From Nicotiana tabacum (lineage: Eukaryota > Streptophyta > Magnoliopsida > Solanales > Solanaceae), in assembly GCF_000715075.1 (NCBI RefSeq), contig NC_134085.1, positions 152,052,178 through 152,116,177 of the forward strand: DNA of 64,000 nt, written 5' to 3'. The notes under the pieces are model-generated. The model saw only the letters and a program-made list of their open reading frames with translations. It was not told the DNA's origin and ran no database searches. How positions within the stretch are numbered: the first letter of the stretch is position 1; the number at the start of each line of letters is the position of its first letter. The translations under genes and the position numbers were made by a program. Shown here one piece after another: positions 1 to 11,299 of this stretch.

Positions 1-1486
1 CTTAGGTGAAATAAGTGATCCTGCTTGATAATAGTCTCATGTTTGAATTGCTTTTAAAGAAGCTAAGGGCAAAATGATATTGTTTGATGTGCTGTCGAAC
101 ATGTGAATGGATTAAATTTAGAAATGGTGTGGAAATTGGGATGCTTAGTCAGTCGACTTAAGCGTGAACATTTAAAAAATGAAGCATGATTATCTAGTTA
201 GTGTTTCAGTGGTTGTCAATTTATAGTGTTTCAATGATTATCATGTGAATGTGTCTAAACTTAAAAATGGTTTAGAATAGTCGTTAATTTAATTCTACTA
301 TGTACTTCAATAGCTAGTAGTTGTTAGTCCAATTTTGTGGCTACTCAATGTCAAGTTTACAGATCTGTTGAATGTTTAAATCACTATTGTCGTTACTTCT
401 AAAATCTGATTGCCTTTTGTTCTTGTGTGGGTTCGATACGTGAATCCCTTGGTCTCCAGCCTGTGCGTGCTTCATAAAGATTGGGCTATCTGCTTGGGCT
501 CGAATGGGATTTGTTGTGGAGCCTATAACTTTGCAGCTTTGTGACTTTATTGGGTCATTGGGCCTCACGTCAGGCCAAGCCTCAGAATAAAACTGAACCC
601 CTTAAATGTTAGTTTAATGGATCGACGTTGGACTGTAGCTCTGAGTAATTTTAATCTCTTTAAATACAGTCTCCGAGTAATTAATTGGGTTTTTTATAAT
701 AGAAGATCGGATTTAATATGTCTCTTACTAAGTAGTGTTTTCCCAAATTGTTTGAGGTGCCATATTAGATAGAATATAGCTTATGGCCCTCAAAATTTAG
801 TTTGAACCTCCTTTTAAAATCGGAGCCGAGGTGCCAAATAAAATCTCAAAATGCATGGCCCTCACTTAATTACTTCTTTAATCCTCAGAACTCGAGGCGC
901 GCCATTTAGTTGAATTTTCATGGCCCTCGCAAACTTGAAAATGCATAGTTGCTTTAGGCGCGCTATTTAATAATTTACCTTCCTAAACTCGGGTGTGCAT
1001 TTATGTGACCCAAATCCAAATCTCAACAACGCTAGATAAAACGTGTCGTGGACCGCAGGTGCATTTATGTGACGTTGTCCAAGATGTATTTTGGACGATG
1101 TTGAATCTTTCTAAAAAATATCTAAATAAAAGCATCTATAAAAATAAAATTGTACCATAGGTTAAAACATGTACTAAAATCAGATAATAGGCCAATTATA
1201 ACAGTTGAGCGACTGTGCTAGAACCACGAAACCCAGGAATGCCTAACACCTTCTCTCGGATTAACAGAATTCCTTACCCGGATTTCTGTGTTCGCGAACT
1301 GTAAAATAGAGTCAATCCTTTCCTCGATGCGGGATTTGAACCGGTGACTTGGGAAAACATAAAATTATCTCAAGTGGCGACTCTGATTTTTTTAATAAAA
1401 TGATCCCGTTTCGATTGTCACTTTAAGTTGGAAAAAAACTCTCTTATACCCTTTGCGAGGGGGGGTAGGAGAAAGGAGGTGTGACA
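1..1486 (+). repeat. 5' LTR of Ogre-A, 3' portion
   Basis: Bases 1-1486 match 17991-19481 nearly line by line, with scattered substitutions and small indels. The LTR ends in GTGTGACA, followed by GCTC and the PBS. The first roughly 2 kb of this LTR lies left of the window. Several ORF-sized stretches here have no family resemblance and I treat the region as non-coding. Confidence 0.93.
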
Positions 1487-1490
1487 GCTC

Positions 1491-1510
1491 TGGCGACTCT
1501 GCTGGGGATC
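1491..1510 (+). other. Primer binding site of Ogre-A
   Basis: TGGCGACTCTGCTGGGGATC lies four bases after the LTR end. It is complementary to a tRNA 3' end that includes CCA, and the type is that reported for Ogre elements (arginine tRNA). The complementarity continues a few bases further into the T-arm sequence. The same site follows the 5' LTR of Ogre-B at 51371-51389 with the same 4-base spacer. Confidence 0.9.
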
Positions 1511-2238
1511 GAACCCAGAATCTCTGGTTCAGGGTTCAAAATTCGAGCTTTGATGAATTGTTATATTCGGATTTATCTATTATCTGATTTTTTTACATGT
1601 TTGGGCCTAATGTTCTAAGTGTTGTTGTTACCGCTTTGATATTATCTGAATTGTATATAAACTGCTATAAAACCCTTCTCTTCTCACCTTCGGGGATGTG
1701 CTCGTTGGTCGAGACTCCTTATTTTGTTAGTGTCATACCTTGAAATAAGAAAGAGGCTCGGACAAGTTACTAAGCCGGATGACCTTTTGGTTCCCGATAC
1801 GTAGCCCCCTCCTCGGCTCAAGTCGTCCGCTCAGGTACACAAGTTTAGAACAAATACCCAGGTTTTGAACCTAGAATAACTCAGCCTCATGTCGGATCCC
1901 TAGTAGGAACGTTTGTTTGCATCATGTGCATTTGACTTTTGAGACTCAACACAGGGGTTGGGTCTGTCTAGGACAGGTGTACCCGAAATGAAAAGACCAT
2001 CCTGATGCATCTTACTTGCTACTTGTGCATTCATTTGCTTCGGATTTGCATGTTGACCAGCTTGTAGGGGAAAACTTAGGGAAAGTCAATGAGAAAACTG
2101 AGAGAGATAATTTCCTATTTTGAAAAACCGACGTCTTAAAATATGCTGAAACTCTGCCAAAATTTTGAAAAAAAAACTTTTGTTTTATTTTGAGAAAAAA
2201 GAAAAAAGAAAAAGGTTGTTTTTTGTTTTAAATTGCCC
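1511..2238 (+). other. Ogre-A leader, non-coding
   Basis: This stretch lies between PBS and module A and shows no ORF of known family. It aligns with the Ogre-B leader (about 50616-51370, minus). It contains a possible divergent fifth copy of the structured module at 1777-1828, where GGATGAC can pair with GTCGTCC around an ACGTAG core. An A/G-rich tract follows at about 2165-2217. Confidence 0.7.
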
Positions 2239-2302
2239 GAACTACGCCAGTTTGATTCTCACCGGATGTGGGATACGTAGGAAACCCCTATCGGGTTCAA
2301 CT
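2239..2302 (+). other. Structured RNA module A of Ogre-A (leader)
   Basis: Helices read from sequence: P1 CTACG 2242-2246 with CGTAG 2276-2280; P2 AGTT 2249-2252 with AACT 2299-2302; P3 TCTC 2257-2260 with GGGA 2270-2273 (one wobble); P4 AACCC 2283-2287 with GGGTT 2293-2297. P1 and P2 cross, giving a pseudoknot. The Ogre-B counterpart at 50552-50615 keeps all helices, with P2 changed to GGTT/AACC. It lies about 340 bases before ORF1. The function is unknown. Confidence 0.7.
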
Positions 2303-2640
2303 TCCTTTTTTACAAAAATAGCCCAAAAGGCATCAAAAAAATTTTACTTTGTTGGAAATAAGTAAGGTGAAGTCATTCTTGTCGAAAATAGCTGAATATC
2401 CCAAAAGGACGTCGAAAGGCTGTTTTTGCAAGAACAGCCACCTTTGGCCTCTTTTTTTTTGACATTTTGGCCGGTTAGCAAGCACAACCTTAAAATCTTC
2501 TCCCCGGAAGTGCTGAAAAGCCGTATTTGCAAAGCCGGGTTTTATTTTGAAAGGGAAATTTGAAAAGAAAAGAGAGAAAAACAGTGTTAACTTTGTTTTT
2601 GAGTCAAATGAGTCTTGATTTTTCTTAATCACCCTAATAA

Positions 2641-4693
2641 ATGTGCAGAATGAGCACGAGTCAAAGTTTGCCAATAACAGTCATGAACAAAATCCCTTTG
2701 GAGTTGCATATGTGGTGGGATGATCTGGGTAAATCAGGGCAAGATATGGTCAATCAATACTTGGGGGCCTCACCGGGTTGTTGAAGATTAGGCCTAGGGG
2801 AGACATCATAAAGGCGTTGGTTACATTCTGGGACCCGGCCCACAACGTGTTTCATTTCTCAGATTTTAAACTCACCCAACTTTGGAAGAAATAGCCGGAT
2901 ATATTAGGAGCGCCGAGGTTCCTCTAAGACACAAGTATCTGGTTGCTCTAAGAGTCGTCGCTGTGCATAGATTCCTAGACTCCTTAAAGATAAGCAGGGG
3001 GTTCACAACCTAGATTTGGCAGCCGATTTTTCCACTCCGCAGTTTATATACCAGAGATACGGTCACATAGGAGGGTTTAACAATCCAGAAAATAAAATTT
3101 GTAGCAAAGGGAACCGTCTCAAATGGGAAGAACACATGTGTTTTGCTTTTATGGTGGTCTTCTTGGGACTTCTGGAGTTTCCTAAGAAAGATGAAAATAT
3201 CGACATACGAATAGCTGGGGTTGTCAGCACTTTGCTTACTCAGGCCAAAAGCACCCTCTCACCCATGATAGTAGCTGAAATCTTCCGCGCTCTCACAGCC
3301 TGCAAAGCCAGAGGAGACTTTTTTGAGGGATGCAATTCGTTGCTACAGATGTGGATGATTGAACATCTATGCCATCATCCTCATTTCATGAGTTATGGGT
3401 TGACAGAGAAAACCTGCATAGAGGAATTTTATACAAGGGTTGATGGAATCAGCTTGCCAGAAGAGGTCATAGAATGGGTATCACACCTCCGTTCCCTCAC
3501 TGCAAACCAAATAGAGTGGACGTTTGGATGGCTTTCTGTAGATAAGATCATATACATGCCAGCTACCGGGCCTTATTTCCTCTTGATGGGTCTCAGGAGT
3601 ATCCAGCCTTATGCCCCATACCGGGTTTTGAGACAGCTGGGGAGATGCCAAATAGTTCCGAAAGATGAAGATCTTAGTGCTCAAGTAGTCGAGATTGGCC
3701 CTGATGGTTAGTTTCATGAAGTAGCAGTCTGCCAGATTTGGAGTGAGTGTCAATACTTGACGGCAAATACCTGTGTACATGATCGATCCAAAGGTGAAGT
3801 TTCATCGGGGTGCCTTGCTTGGTATAAAAAGGAAATTGAGTTTGGGAGGCCGGCCAAAAGACCCCATCTTCAGGAATTTGTCGAGGCATCACAAGAACAG
3901 TGGGCTTGGTTGGCTAAAGAAAATGAGTATAGGGCTACCATAAGAAAGCTAGAGAAGCAAGTCAAGGATCTTCAGTTCGAGAGTGGTTTACAAGCCACGA
4001 CAGATGAGGGTGAAAAGAAAAGGCTAGACAAAGAAAATGAGGCCCTTCGAGCCCAAATTCAAAAAATGAAAATAGCAGCTGAAAATCCTGCCAGAAGCAC
4101 AAAAGATGAAAAACTCATAAAGAACCTTAGGCAAAAGGTGAGTGAGTATGGCTTCGATTTGGACAAGGTAGAGGGTGAATTAGCAAGGGCTCGAGCAAAG
4201 TTGGCTAAAAATACGGAGGAACGAGAGCGCTTGGTTAAGCAATTAAAAGAGAAATATGACAATGAGGTTGTGGGGTTGAAGAAAAGTGTCACCATCTTTG
4301 AGAACAAAATGACCAAGCAGGCAAAAGACTTTAAGGCAGAAATGGAACACTGTTACACAGCGATGGCACAGTTAGAAAGAGATTTACGACAACTTCAAGA
4401 ATAGAATCATGTAGCCGAACAAACTTTGGAAGCCAGGGCCCAGCAGGCGTTTGTTGCAAGAAAAGGGTATCATAAGAGAGAGAGTCAGAAGGATCGTCGA
4501 CTACATCGCAATAAAGTGCAGTAGTTGTGAGGATATGACTAGATCCATGTTCTTTGCCACTATGATGACATTTGTCCGCCGGATAATGGAAGATCTCTAC
4601 CACCTCCAAGGGGATTTAGCACGTCGGCCCGTGTCGAGACCGAATGATGTCCCGCGGGCCCCAGGAGCAGTTGAGGCACTGATGTATTCGTGA
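2641..4693 (+). pseudogene. Ogre ORF1: DUF7745-like domain plus coiled coil (broken)
   Basis: This is the extra ORF typical of Ogre, placed ahead of gag. I start it at the ATG of MCRMST (2641), because the Ogre-B copy starts with the same residues. The N-terminal part (2641-2950) needs two frame changes, near 2765 and 2880. It continues as a 231-residue stretch (3016-3711) with the CFAFMVVFLGLLEFP and DIRIAGVVSTL segments that I recognise from plant DUF7745 proteins. After a frame change near 3712 comes a charged, heptad-like region (about 3900-4390), likely a long coiled coil. A TAG at 4402-4404 and another frame change precede the C-terminal piece, which ends at 4693. The role of ORF1 is unknown; the mutations make this copy a pseudogene. 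Confidence 0.85.
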
Positions 4694-4934
4694 TTTTTAT
4701 TTGAGTCTGTATTTTCTTTCTATCAAAGTCTGCCAGTTTATTTTCGAGTTAATAGTTTCTTTCTGTTGGAGTCTGTTAGTTTGTTTTTGAGTCTGTATTT
4801 TGTCTTTTCACCAGAGTCTGTTAAGTTTCTTTTTGAGTCTGTTAGTTTTTGAGTCATTATAATCAAAGCATTTGCTTTTTATGAAAATTTGAAAATCCCA
4901 AAAATTATTCTATTATTTTTACGCTTATCCCCAA

Positions 4935-4998
4935 GAACTACGCTCGGTCTGATTCATGCAGGGTCATGATACGTAGGCAATCTCCATAGGATTCGACC
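4935..4998 (+). other. Structured RNA module B of Ogre-A (between ORF1 and gag)
   Basis: P1 CTACG 4938-4942 with CGTAG 4972-4976; P2 GGTC 4946-4949 with GACC 4995-4998; P3 TCATG 4954-4958 with CATGA 4965-4969; P4 AATC 4979-4982 with GATT 4990-4993. P2 is the exact swap of the GACC/GGTC seen in modules C and D, and P3 and P4 also differ from modules A, C and D on both strands of the helix. A position-matched copy lies in Ogre-B at 49492-49555. Confidence 0.72.
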
Positions 4999-5004
4999 AT
5001 AACC

Positions 5005-5220
5005 AAAAGAAAGAGAGAGAGGGGGAAAGAAAAGAGAGGAAAAATAAGAGCGAAAAGAGAAGGAATTGAGAGAAAATAAGAAACCATGAGAAGGAAACAA
5101 TGGCAAAATAAGCAAGGGAAATGAGAGAAGAAAAACAAAGAGAAGTCAAGCAAAGAAAGGCAAGAATGAAAAAAAGAGAGTAAAGGGAAGTTTCGAATAG
5201 AAATAAGGAAAAGCCGGAAT
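5005..5220 (+). repeat. A/G-rich tract after module B
   Basis: About 200 bases almost free of pyrimidines, rich in GAAAAGAGAGA-like runs, directly after module B. Ogre-B has the equivalent as a T/C-rich stretch on the plus strand at about 49380-49488. It may be neutral low-complexity DNA or an extra purine-rich priming site. Confidence 0.7.
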
Positions 5221-5419
5221 GACGCAAGCAACCGATCAAATGCATAATAGAAACGTTAACTTCTTATGCGCATTCATCACCCAAATGTGCGGTTGTCTAT
5301 GTGTTAAACCCTAATCGCTAACAAGTTTGCTGTTGTCGTCAAGTAACATGTAGGTGGTTAGTTTGTGTGGCATTCTGGCAACTCACCTATACAACACCCG
5401 TTCCAAAAACAAATTGATC

Positions 5420-7779
5420 ATGGCCAATCAGGAACTTGATGTGAGTGTCATTGATCCTTCAAGAGAGGTAGAAGAGTTGGATGTTAATTCGATGAAATAA
5501 GAGATGTATAAGTTGAAGGAGCAGATGGCCAAAATGTACCAGGCTTGGGCAAAAGGGCAACCACTACCAGCCTACCCGCTAACCCTGCCTTCATCCCGCC
5601 ACTGGCTCAGTCTCAGGATCACCCTACCACTGATTCATCCCCGAGCTTTCCCATCTACCAACACTACCAGAGCACAACTTCAAAAACACCACCAGCTCCA
5701 CCACCCAAACCAGTTCTATACCCTCCTCCACCAGCCACTCCTGACTTCGTGGCACCTGCTCCCGCTACACTTAACAGATCCTCCAGCGAGCCTTTGTTCC
5801 AAGCTCATGACAACCAGTACTACCCCCCCTAGATCCCACTTTCAAAGCTCCGGAACCCTACTCCTACACTCCTTGTTTTGATCTTCCTGTGGAAACCAAA
5901 AAACCATCTAAAAGTCCCGAACAGGAGGAGATGTTCAAGAAAGTTAAAAGCCTGGAACAGTCATTCAGAGACATACGAGGGTTGGGAGGTCAAGTAAGTG
6001 TGGCTTACAAAGATCTATGTCTATTTATAGATGTGCAATTGTCGGTAGGGTTTAAGATGCCCAAGTTTGATTTGTATGATGGGCACGGTTATCCAGTGGC
6101 GCATTTGAGAGGTTTTTGTAGCAAAATGAGGGGAGCTGGCAAAAAAGACGAGTTGTTAATGGCGTATTTCAGTCAGAGTCTAAGTGGATCAGCGTTGGAA
6201 TGGTATACTCGGCAGGATCATAGAAGATGGTACATATGGGATGATCTAGCCCAGGCATTTGCTTGTCACTTCCAGTACAATCTCGAAATTATTCTGGATC
6301 GTCTGTCTTTGACGAAATTGGAGAAAAAGCACAATGAAACTTTCAGGGAGTATGTTTTTAGGTGGAGAGAGCAGGCAGCAAGGGTTGACCCTCCAATGAA
6401 AGAAAGTGAAATGGTGGATTATTTTCTGCAGAACCTACGTATTACGGTCATCTGGTATCAGTTATAGGCAAGTCCTTCAATGAAGTGGTAAAGATGGGCG
6501 GTATGGTAGAAGAAGGGCTCAAGACAAACAAAATCATGAGTTATTCAGCTATTAAGGGAACCATCCAGGCCATTCAAAGCGGAACTGAGGGAGTAATTGG
6601 AAAGAAAAAGAAAGAGGATGTAGCAACGATTGATTCAGGAGCTTGGTTCGGACCTAAGGGTTCACCTCACCACTATCATCAGCCTTGTTCCCACCACTAA
6701 ACCTACCCCTATACCTCGTATAATCTACCTCAATACTACTACCCACCACCAGACCCCCATTTTTTGTCCACCATACCCAAACATACAGCCAACCTCTGGC
6801 CCACGCACAATGGCATGCAATAGTCCTACAAAATACGTACCCAACTCCACAAAATGCCTATCCACCCCTAAGAGCCTACCAAAACCCTCCTGGATCAGGT
6901 TTTTGCCCAACCAAGCATTTAAGAATGAGAGGTTGCAAAAGAAGAAAACCTTCACTCCATTGGGAGAATTCTATACCAATTTGTTCCACAGGTTGCGACA
7001 ATTGGGTATGCTGAGTCCGATCGAGCAAAAATACCAAATCCTCCCCCAAGGAACCTTGATCACTTTGTGAGTTGCAAATATTGTTCTGGTGCTCCGGGGC
7101 ACGACACAGAGAAGTGCTGACAGTTGAAAACAGTTATTCAAGAGCTCATTGATACTAATCGGATTGAGGTCCAAGCTCCGGAGGCACCCAATATCAACCA
7201 GAATCCGTTGCCGGCCCATCCTAAGACAAATATGATCGAGATAGTGCATAGGGGAGGGGAGCCCAAGAAGCCTTCACAGACCGTCATGATGATTCGGTCT
7301 AGTAAAGTCAGGCCGGTTGAAAAGCCAACAAGTGAAAAATCAGTGATTCGGTTGAGCGGAGCAAATAGTGAACCATCTGCAGTAATCAAGAAGGGGACCC
7401 CAAGTGATGTGGCAATAAAACAAGAAAGAGCAAAAGTGGTTGTTCCAAGAGTGGCAAACAAGCCTGTTGTAAGTATGGAGGGTGCCCGCACAGATCCTGT
7501 CATTATCAAGCTGTAACTCAATTACCGATAGTCAACAGCAAGGCGGTCCTGTGGAATTATGAACGAGTGACAGTGACTTACAAGGGGAAAGAGGTTAAAG
7601 AAGAAGTTTGTGAGACCCATGGTTTAACTCGACCGGGGAGATGCTTTGCCCCCGAAGAGTTGAGAAAAGCTAAGATCTCCAAAGACAACCCGGTGCTAGT
7701 GAAGAAATCTGTGACCGAGGAAGAAGCAGAGGAATTCTTGAGAAAGATGAAAGTGCAGGATTATTCCATTGTGGAGTAG
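5420..7779 (+). pseudogene. gag: gag of Ogre-A (broken)
   Basis: Structural polyprotein, start. The ATG at 5420 opens MANQELDVSV and hits TAA at 5498. The frame then shifts near 5545, 5880, 6450, 6630 and 7120. Pieces in order: Pro-rich linker (5545-5832), the capsid-like part with GFKMPKFDLYDGHGYP and SLSGSALEWYTRQD (5889-6467), a second helical part (6485-6700), a Pro/Tyr-rich linker, and a zinc knuckle at 7073-7117 with spacing CX2CX5HX4C. A TGA (7118) follows the knuckle where Ogre-B has TGG. The tail up to 7779 ends at a TAG where Ogre-B has CAG, so gag and protease were once one frame. Confidence 0.85.
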
Positions 7780-8953
7780 TTGAGGAAGACACTGGCTCAG
7801 ATTTCACTATTGTCATTATTGATCCATTCAGACGAGCACCGGCGGGCTTTGATGAAGATCCTGAATGAGGCCCACGTTCCTGACAAAATCTCAGTAAACC
7901 ACTTGGAAAGGATAGATAACAAGATATTTGAGGTAAACAGAGTCACTTTTTCTGATGATGAGTTGCCCATAGAGGGTACTAAGCACAATAGAGCCCTCTA
8001 TCTCACGGTGAAATGCGAAGATTCCGTGGTTACCCGGGTACTGGTCGACAATGGTTCCAGTGCAAACATTTTCCCTCTCTCTAGTCTGAACAATTGAAGG
8101 TGGATGATGCAAGAATTCACAAGAATAATATCTGCATTCGGGGATTCGACGGTGGAGGGAAAGAATCAGTTAGGGACATAGTGCTTGAGCTTACAATAGG
8201 GCCAGTTGAATTTACCATGGAATTCCAGGTGCTCGATGTGGCTGTTTCTTACAATCTGCTATTAGGTCGACCCTGGATTCATGCTGCAAAAGCGGTCCCA
8301 TCTACTCTGCATCAAATGGTCAAGTTTGAATAGGATAGACAGGAAATCATTGTGCACGGCGAGAATAATTTGTGTGCCCACAGTGATGCCATTATTCCGT
8401 TCATAGAGTTTGAAGACGACAAGGGGCCATGGGTTTATCAAGTTTTTAACACGATGTCGGTAGAGAAAATTCCAGAAGGGAAATGTATTCCAACGCCGAA
8501 GGTAGCTTTTGTATCAGTCATGGTAGCCGTTTAAATGTTACAAAATGGTTCTATACCGAGCAAGGGTTTGGGTGCATCTCTGCAAGGTATCATACAGCCG
8601 GTCTCTCTCCCCAAAAACTTGGATACATTTGGTTTGGGGTTCAAGCCCACGGCTGCGGACGTGAAAAGAGCTAGAAAGTTGAAACAGAGGGCCTGGGTCC
8701 TCCCAAAGCCTGTCCCACGGCTCTCCAGATCATTTGTCAGGCCCGACACCAAGAAACGCACAGCAACAACAGTTCCCAGTTCTATGGTTGATCTTGATAA
8801 GGAGTTGCTTGAAAGGTTTGAGAAATTATTCGATGAGGTGAACATGGTGGAAGCTGGAGAAGGTTATAGCAAGGTGGATGTGCAATTTGTTGGGCCCAGT
8901 GCAAAGATTAACAATTGAGAAGCTACTCCTCTCCCCACCAGAAAGGAGTTTTG
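7780..8953 (+). pseudogene. Aspartic protease and G-patch-like tail of Ogre-A (broken)
   Basis: This part would release the polyprotein subunits. The active site reads VLVDNGSSANI (near 8040-8072), with DNGS in place of the usual DTG/DSG; Ogre-B has the same DNGS. The flap/fold region with LLLGRPWIHAAKAVPSTLHQ (about 8250-8310) is also seen. A frameshift near 8095 and a TAG at 8331-8333 (TGG in Ogre-B) break it. Downstream, at about 8552-8594, lies a Gly-rich segment IPSKGLGASLQGI, like a G-patch. The frame ends in TGG TAG exactly over the intron donor. Confidence 0.82.
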
Positions 8954-9099
8954 GTAGTTTTCTTTGATTTTCTTTCAGTTTATCTGGATTATTCCAGGGT
9001 TGTAATTCAGATTCTATGTTCCGTCCGTTTGGATGTATAAACCTTGTTATCTTTTAATTTCAATGAAATGCAATTTCCCTTTTTCCTCATTCCTGACAG
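8954..9099 (+). other. Ogre-A intron between protease and RT
   Basis: Donor GTAG at 8954 and acceptor CTGACAG ending at 9099 give a 146-base T-rich intron. The upstream frame reads Trp-stop (TGG TAG) across the donor. Removing the intron joins TG to T, keeps the frame and leads into RT. Ogre elements are known to carry a partly spliced intron here; unspliced RNA would make Gag-Pro, spliced RNA Gag-Pro-Pol. Ogre-B has the same arrangement (45467-45645). Confidence 0.72.
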
Positions 9100-10830
9100 T
9101 TTATTTTTGTTCTTTTCCTTGTACAATTGTTTTTATGCTGGTTTCAATAACATGACACACATGAGGAATCTTCGGCCCAGTCTTAAAAGCCAATCGGATT
9201 CTAAAATAGTAATTCAAGAAATAGAGTGTGATGACGAATCGGAATATGATGAGGATGAGGCCTTTGAAGAGATTAGTAAAGAACTAAGCCATTTTGAAGA
9301 AAAACCCAAGCCTAACCTGAGTGATACAGAAGCAATCAATTTAGGGGACCCAGATAACATCAAAGAAACTAAGATAAGTGTACATCTTGAACCTCAACTC
9401 AGGGAGTATATAATTAAAGCATTGTTTGAGTACAAAGACGTCTTTGCATGGTCATATGACGACATGCCGGGTTTAAGCACTGACTTGGTGGTTCATAAAT
9501 TGCCCACTGGCCCGGAATTCCCTCCTGTCAAGCAGAAGCTGAGGAAATTTAAAATTGATATGAGTGTGAAGATCAAAGAAGAGGTCACCAAGAAGTTCGA
9601 TGCAAAAGTCATTCGAGTCACTCGGTATCCTACTTGGTTAGCCAATGTAGTACTTGTGCAAAAGAAGAATGGCAAGACTAGGGTGTGGGTTGATTACCGT
9701 GATCTCAACAAGGCGAGCCCCAAGGACAACTTTCCACTGCCAAATATCCACATTCTAATTGACAATTGCGCCAAATATGAGATTGGGTCCTTTGTGGATT
9801 GCTATGCGAGCTATCATCAGATCCTAATGGATGAGGAAGATGCAGAGAAGACAGCATTCATCACGCCATGGGGAACATACTACTACAGGGTCATGCCTTT
9901 CGGTTTGAAAAATGATAGGGCAACTTACATAAGGGCAATGACAACCATATTCCACAATATGATACACAAGGAGATCGAGGTTTATTTGGATGATGTGATC
10001 ATAAAGTCTAGAAAACAGTCTGACCATGTCAAGGATTTGAGAAAGTTCTTCCAAAGGCTTCGCAGGTACAATCTTAAGCTCAATCCTGCAAAATGCAAAT
10101 TCGGTATGCCATCTGGAAAATTGTTGGGATTCATAGTCAGCCGCCGAGGTATTGAATTGGACCCGTCAAAGATTAAAGATATCCAAGAATTACCATCTCC
10201 AAGGAATAAGACTGAAGTGATGAGTCTATTAGGGAGGTTGAATTACATCAGTAGGTTTATTGCTTAGCTTACAACAACTTGTGAGACTATCTTCAAATTG
10301 TTGAAGAAAGATGCTACGGTCAAGTGGATAGATGAGTGTCAAAAAGCATTTGATAAGATAAATGGGTATTTGTCAAACTCACATATGTTGGTGCCACCAG
10401 AACTGGGGAGACCTTTGATTTTGTATTTGACGGTTTTGGATAATTTGTCTGGTTGTGTGTTGGGTCAGTATGATATCACCAGTAGGAAAGAGTAGGCCAT
10501 CTATTATCTCAGCAAGAAGTTCACATCTTACGAGGTTAAGTACACTCACCTGGAACGGACATGTTGCGCCCTAACTTGGGTGGCACAGAAGTTGGAGCAT
10601 TATTTGTCATCTTACACTACTTACCTCATCTCTTGTTTGGATCCATTAAAGTATATCTTTCAGAAGCCTATGCTTACGGGGAGGCTCGCAAAGTGGCAGA
10701 TTTTGCTCACGGAGTTTGACATCGTCTATATAACCCGGACTGCGATGAAAACCCAGGCATTGGGCGACCATTTGGCTGAAAACCCAGTGGATGAGGAATA
10801 TGAGCCTTTAAAGACTTACTTTCCTGATGA
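9100..10830 (+). pseudogene. Reverse transcriptase and RNase H of Ogre-A (broken)
   Basis: The RT frame is open from the intron acceptor to 10267. It has an acidic N-terminal linker, the VWVDYRDLNKASPKDNFPLP block, the active site YLDD at 9983-9994 (both Asp kept), and the LGFIVSRRGIELDPSKI thumb segment. TAG at 10265 sits at a Gln codon kept in Ogre-B. The RNase H part (about 10380-10780: LILYLTVLDN, CCALTWVAQKL) is cut by another TAG at 10493, again CAG in Ogre-B. It copies the genomic RNA and degrades the template. The RT core is the best-kept gene of this element. Confidence 0.9.
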
Positions 10831-11299
10831 AGAGGTAATGCACCTTGATGAGTTGGAACAAGTTGGAGAGCCAGGTTGGAAACTTTTCTTTGATGGAGCT
10901 GCTAACATGAAAGGCGTTGGGATAGGAGCTATATTGATTTCTAAAACAGGACATCACTACCCTGTTACGGCTCAGCTTCGCTTCTACTGTACTAACAACA
11001 TGGCTGAATACGAGGCATGCATTTTGGGCTTGAGGTTAGCTGTAGACATGGGTGTCCAGGAAGTTTTGGTCTTGGGGGACTCGGACCTTCTGGTGCACCA
11101 AATTCAAGGGGAATGGGAAACACGAGACTTGAAACTCATACCGTACCGGCAATGTTTACATGATCTTTGTCAACGGTTTTGGGCAGTAGAGTTCAGGCAT
11201 ATTCCAAGGATCCATAATGAGGTTGTTGATGCTTTAGCTACCTTGGCGTCAATGTTACACCATCCAGATAAGGCTTATGTTGACCCGTTGCATATTTAG
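10831..11299 (+). pseudogene. Second (archaeal-type) RNase H of Ogre-A
   Basis: The motifs FFDGAANMKGVGIGAILIS, NNMAEYEACILGL and GDSDLLVHQIQGEW appear in order, with a late HIPRIHNEVVDALATLAS segment. They are the D-E-D core of the extra RNase H that marks the Tat lineage, lying between the ordinary RNase H and integrase. The frame continues from the RNase H piece and stops at TAG 11297-11299, where Ogre-B has CAG. Confidence 0.88.

Larger units (their letters stand above)
4694..5419 (+). other. ORF1-gag spacer of Ogre-A
   Basis: About 730 bases without a coding frame. In order they hold T-rich repeats of a GAGTCTG(T)TAG-like motif (about 4700-4860), structured module B (4935-4998), an A/G-rich tract (about 5005-5220) and the gag leader. 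The ORFs read on the minus strand through the A/G-rich tract are low-complexity Phe/Leu/Ser shadows. Confidence 0.75.

Noticed and set aside
1491..1530. tRNA-like sequence near 1500 and at 51360-51389
   Set aside because: It is the PBS, complementary to a tRNA 3' end; there is no cloverleaf around it.
2239..2302. Alternative pairing of the 5' GAAC of the modules with the GTTC after P4
   Set aside because: It fits modules A, C and D of single elements, but in other copies the GTTC becomes ATTC, GTGC or GCTC while GAAC stays, so there is no compensation.
4938..5245. Minus-strand ORFs rich in Phe, Leu and Ser
   Set aside because: Shadow of the A/G-rich tract; no family and no conservation with Ogre-B.
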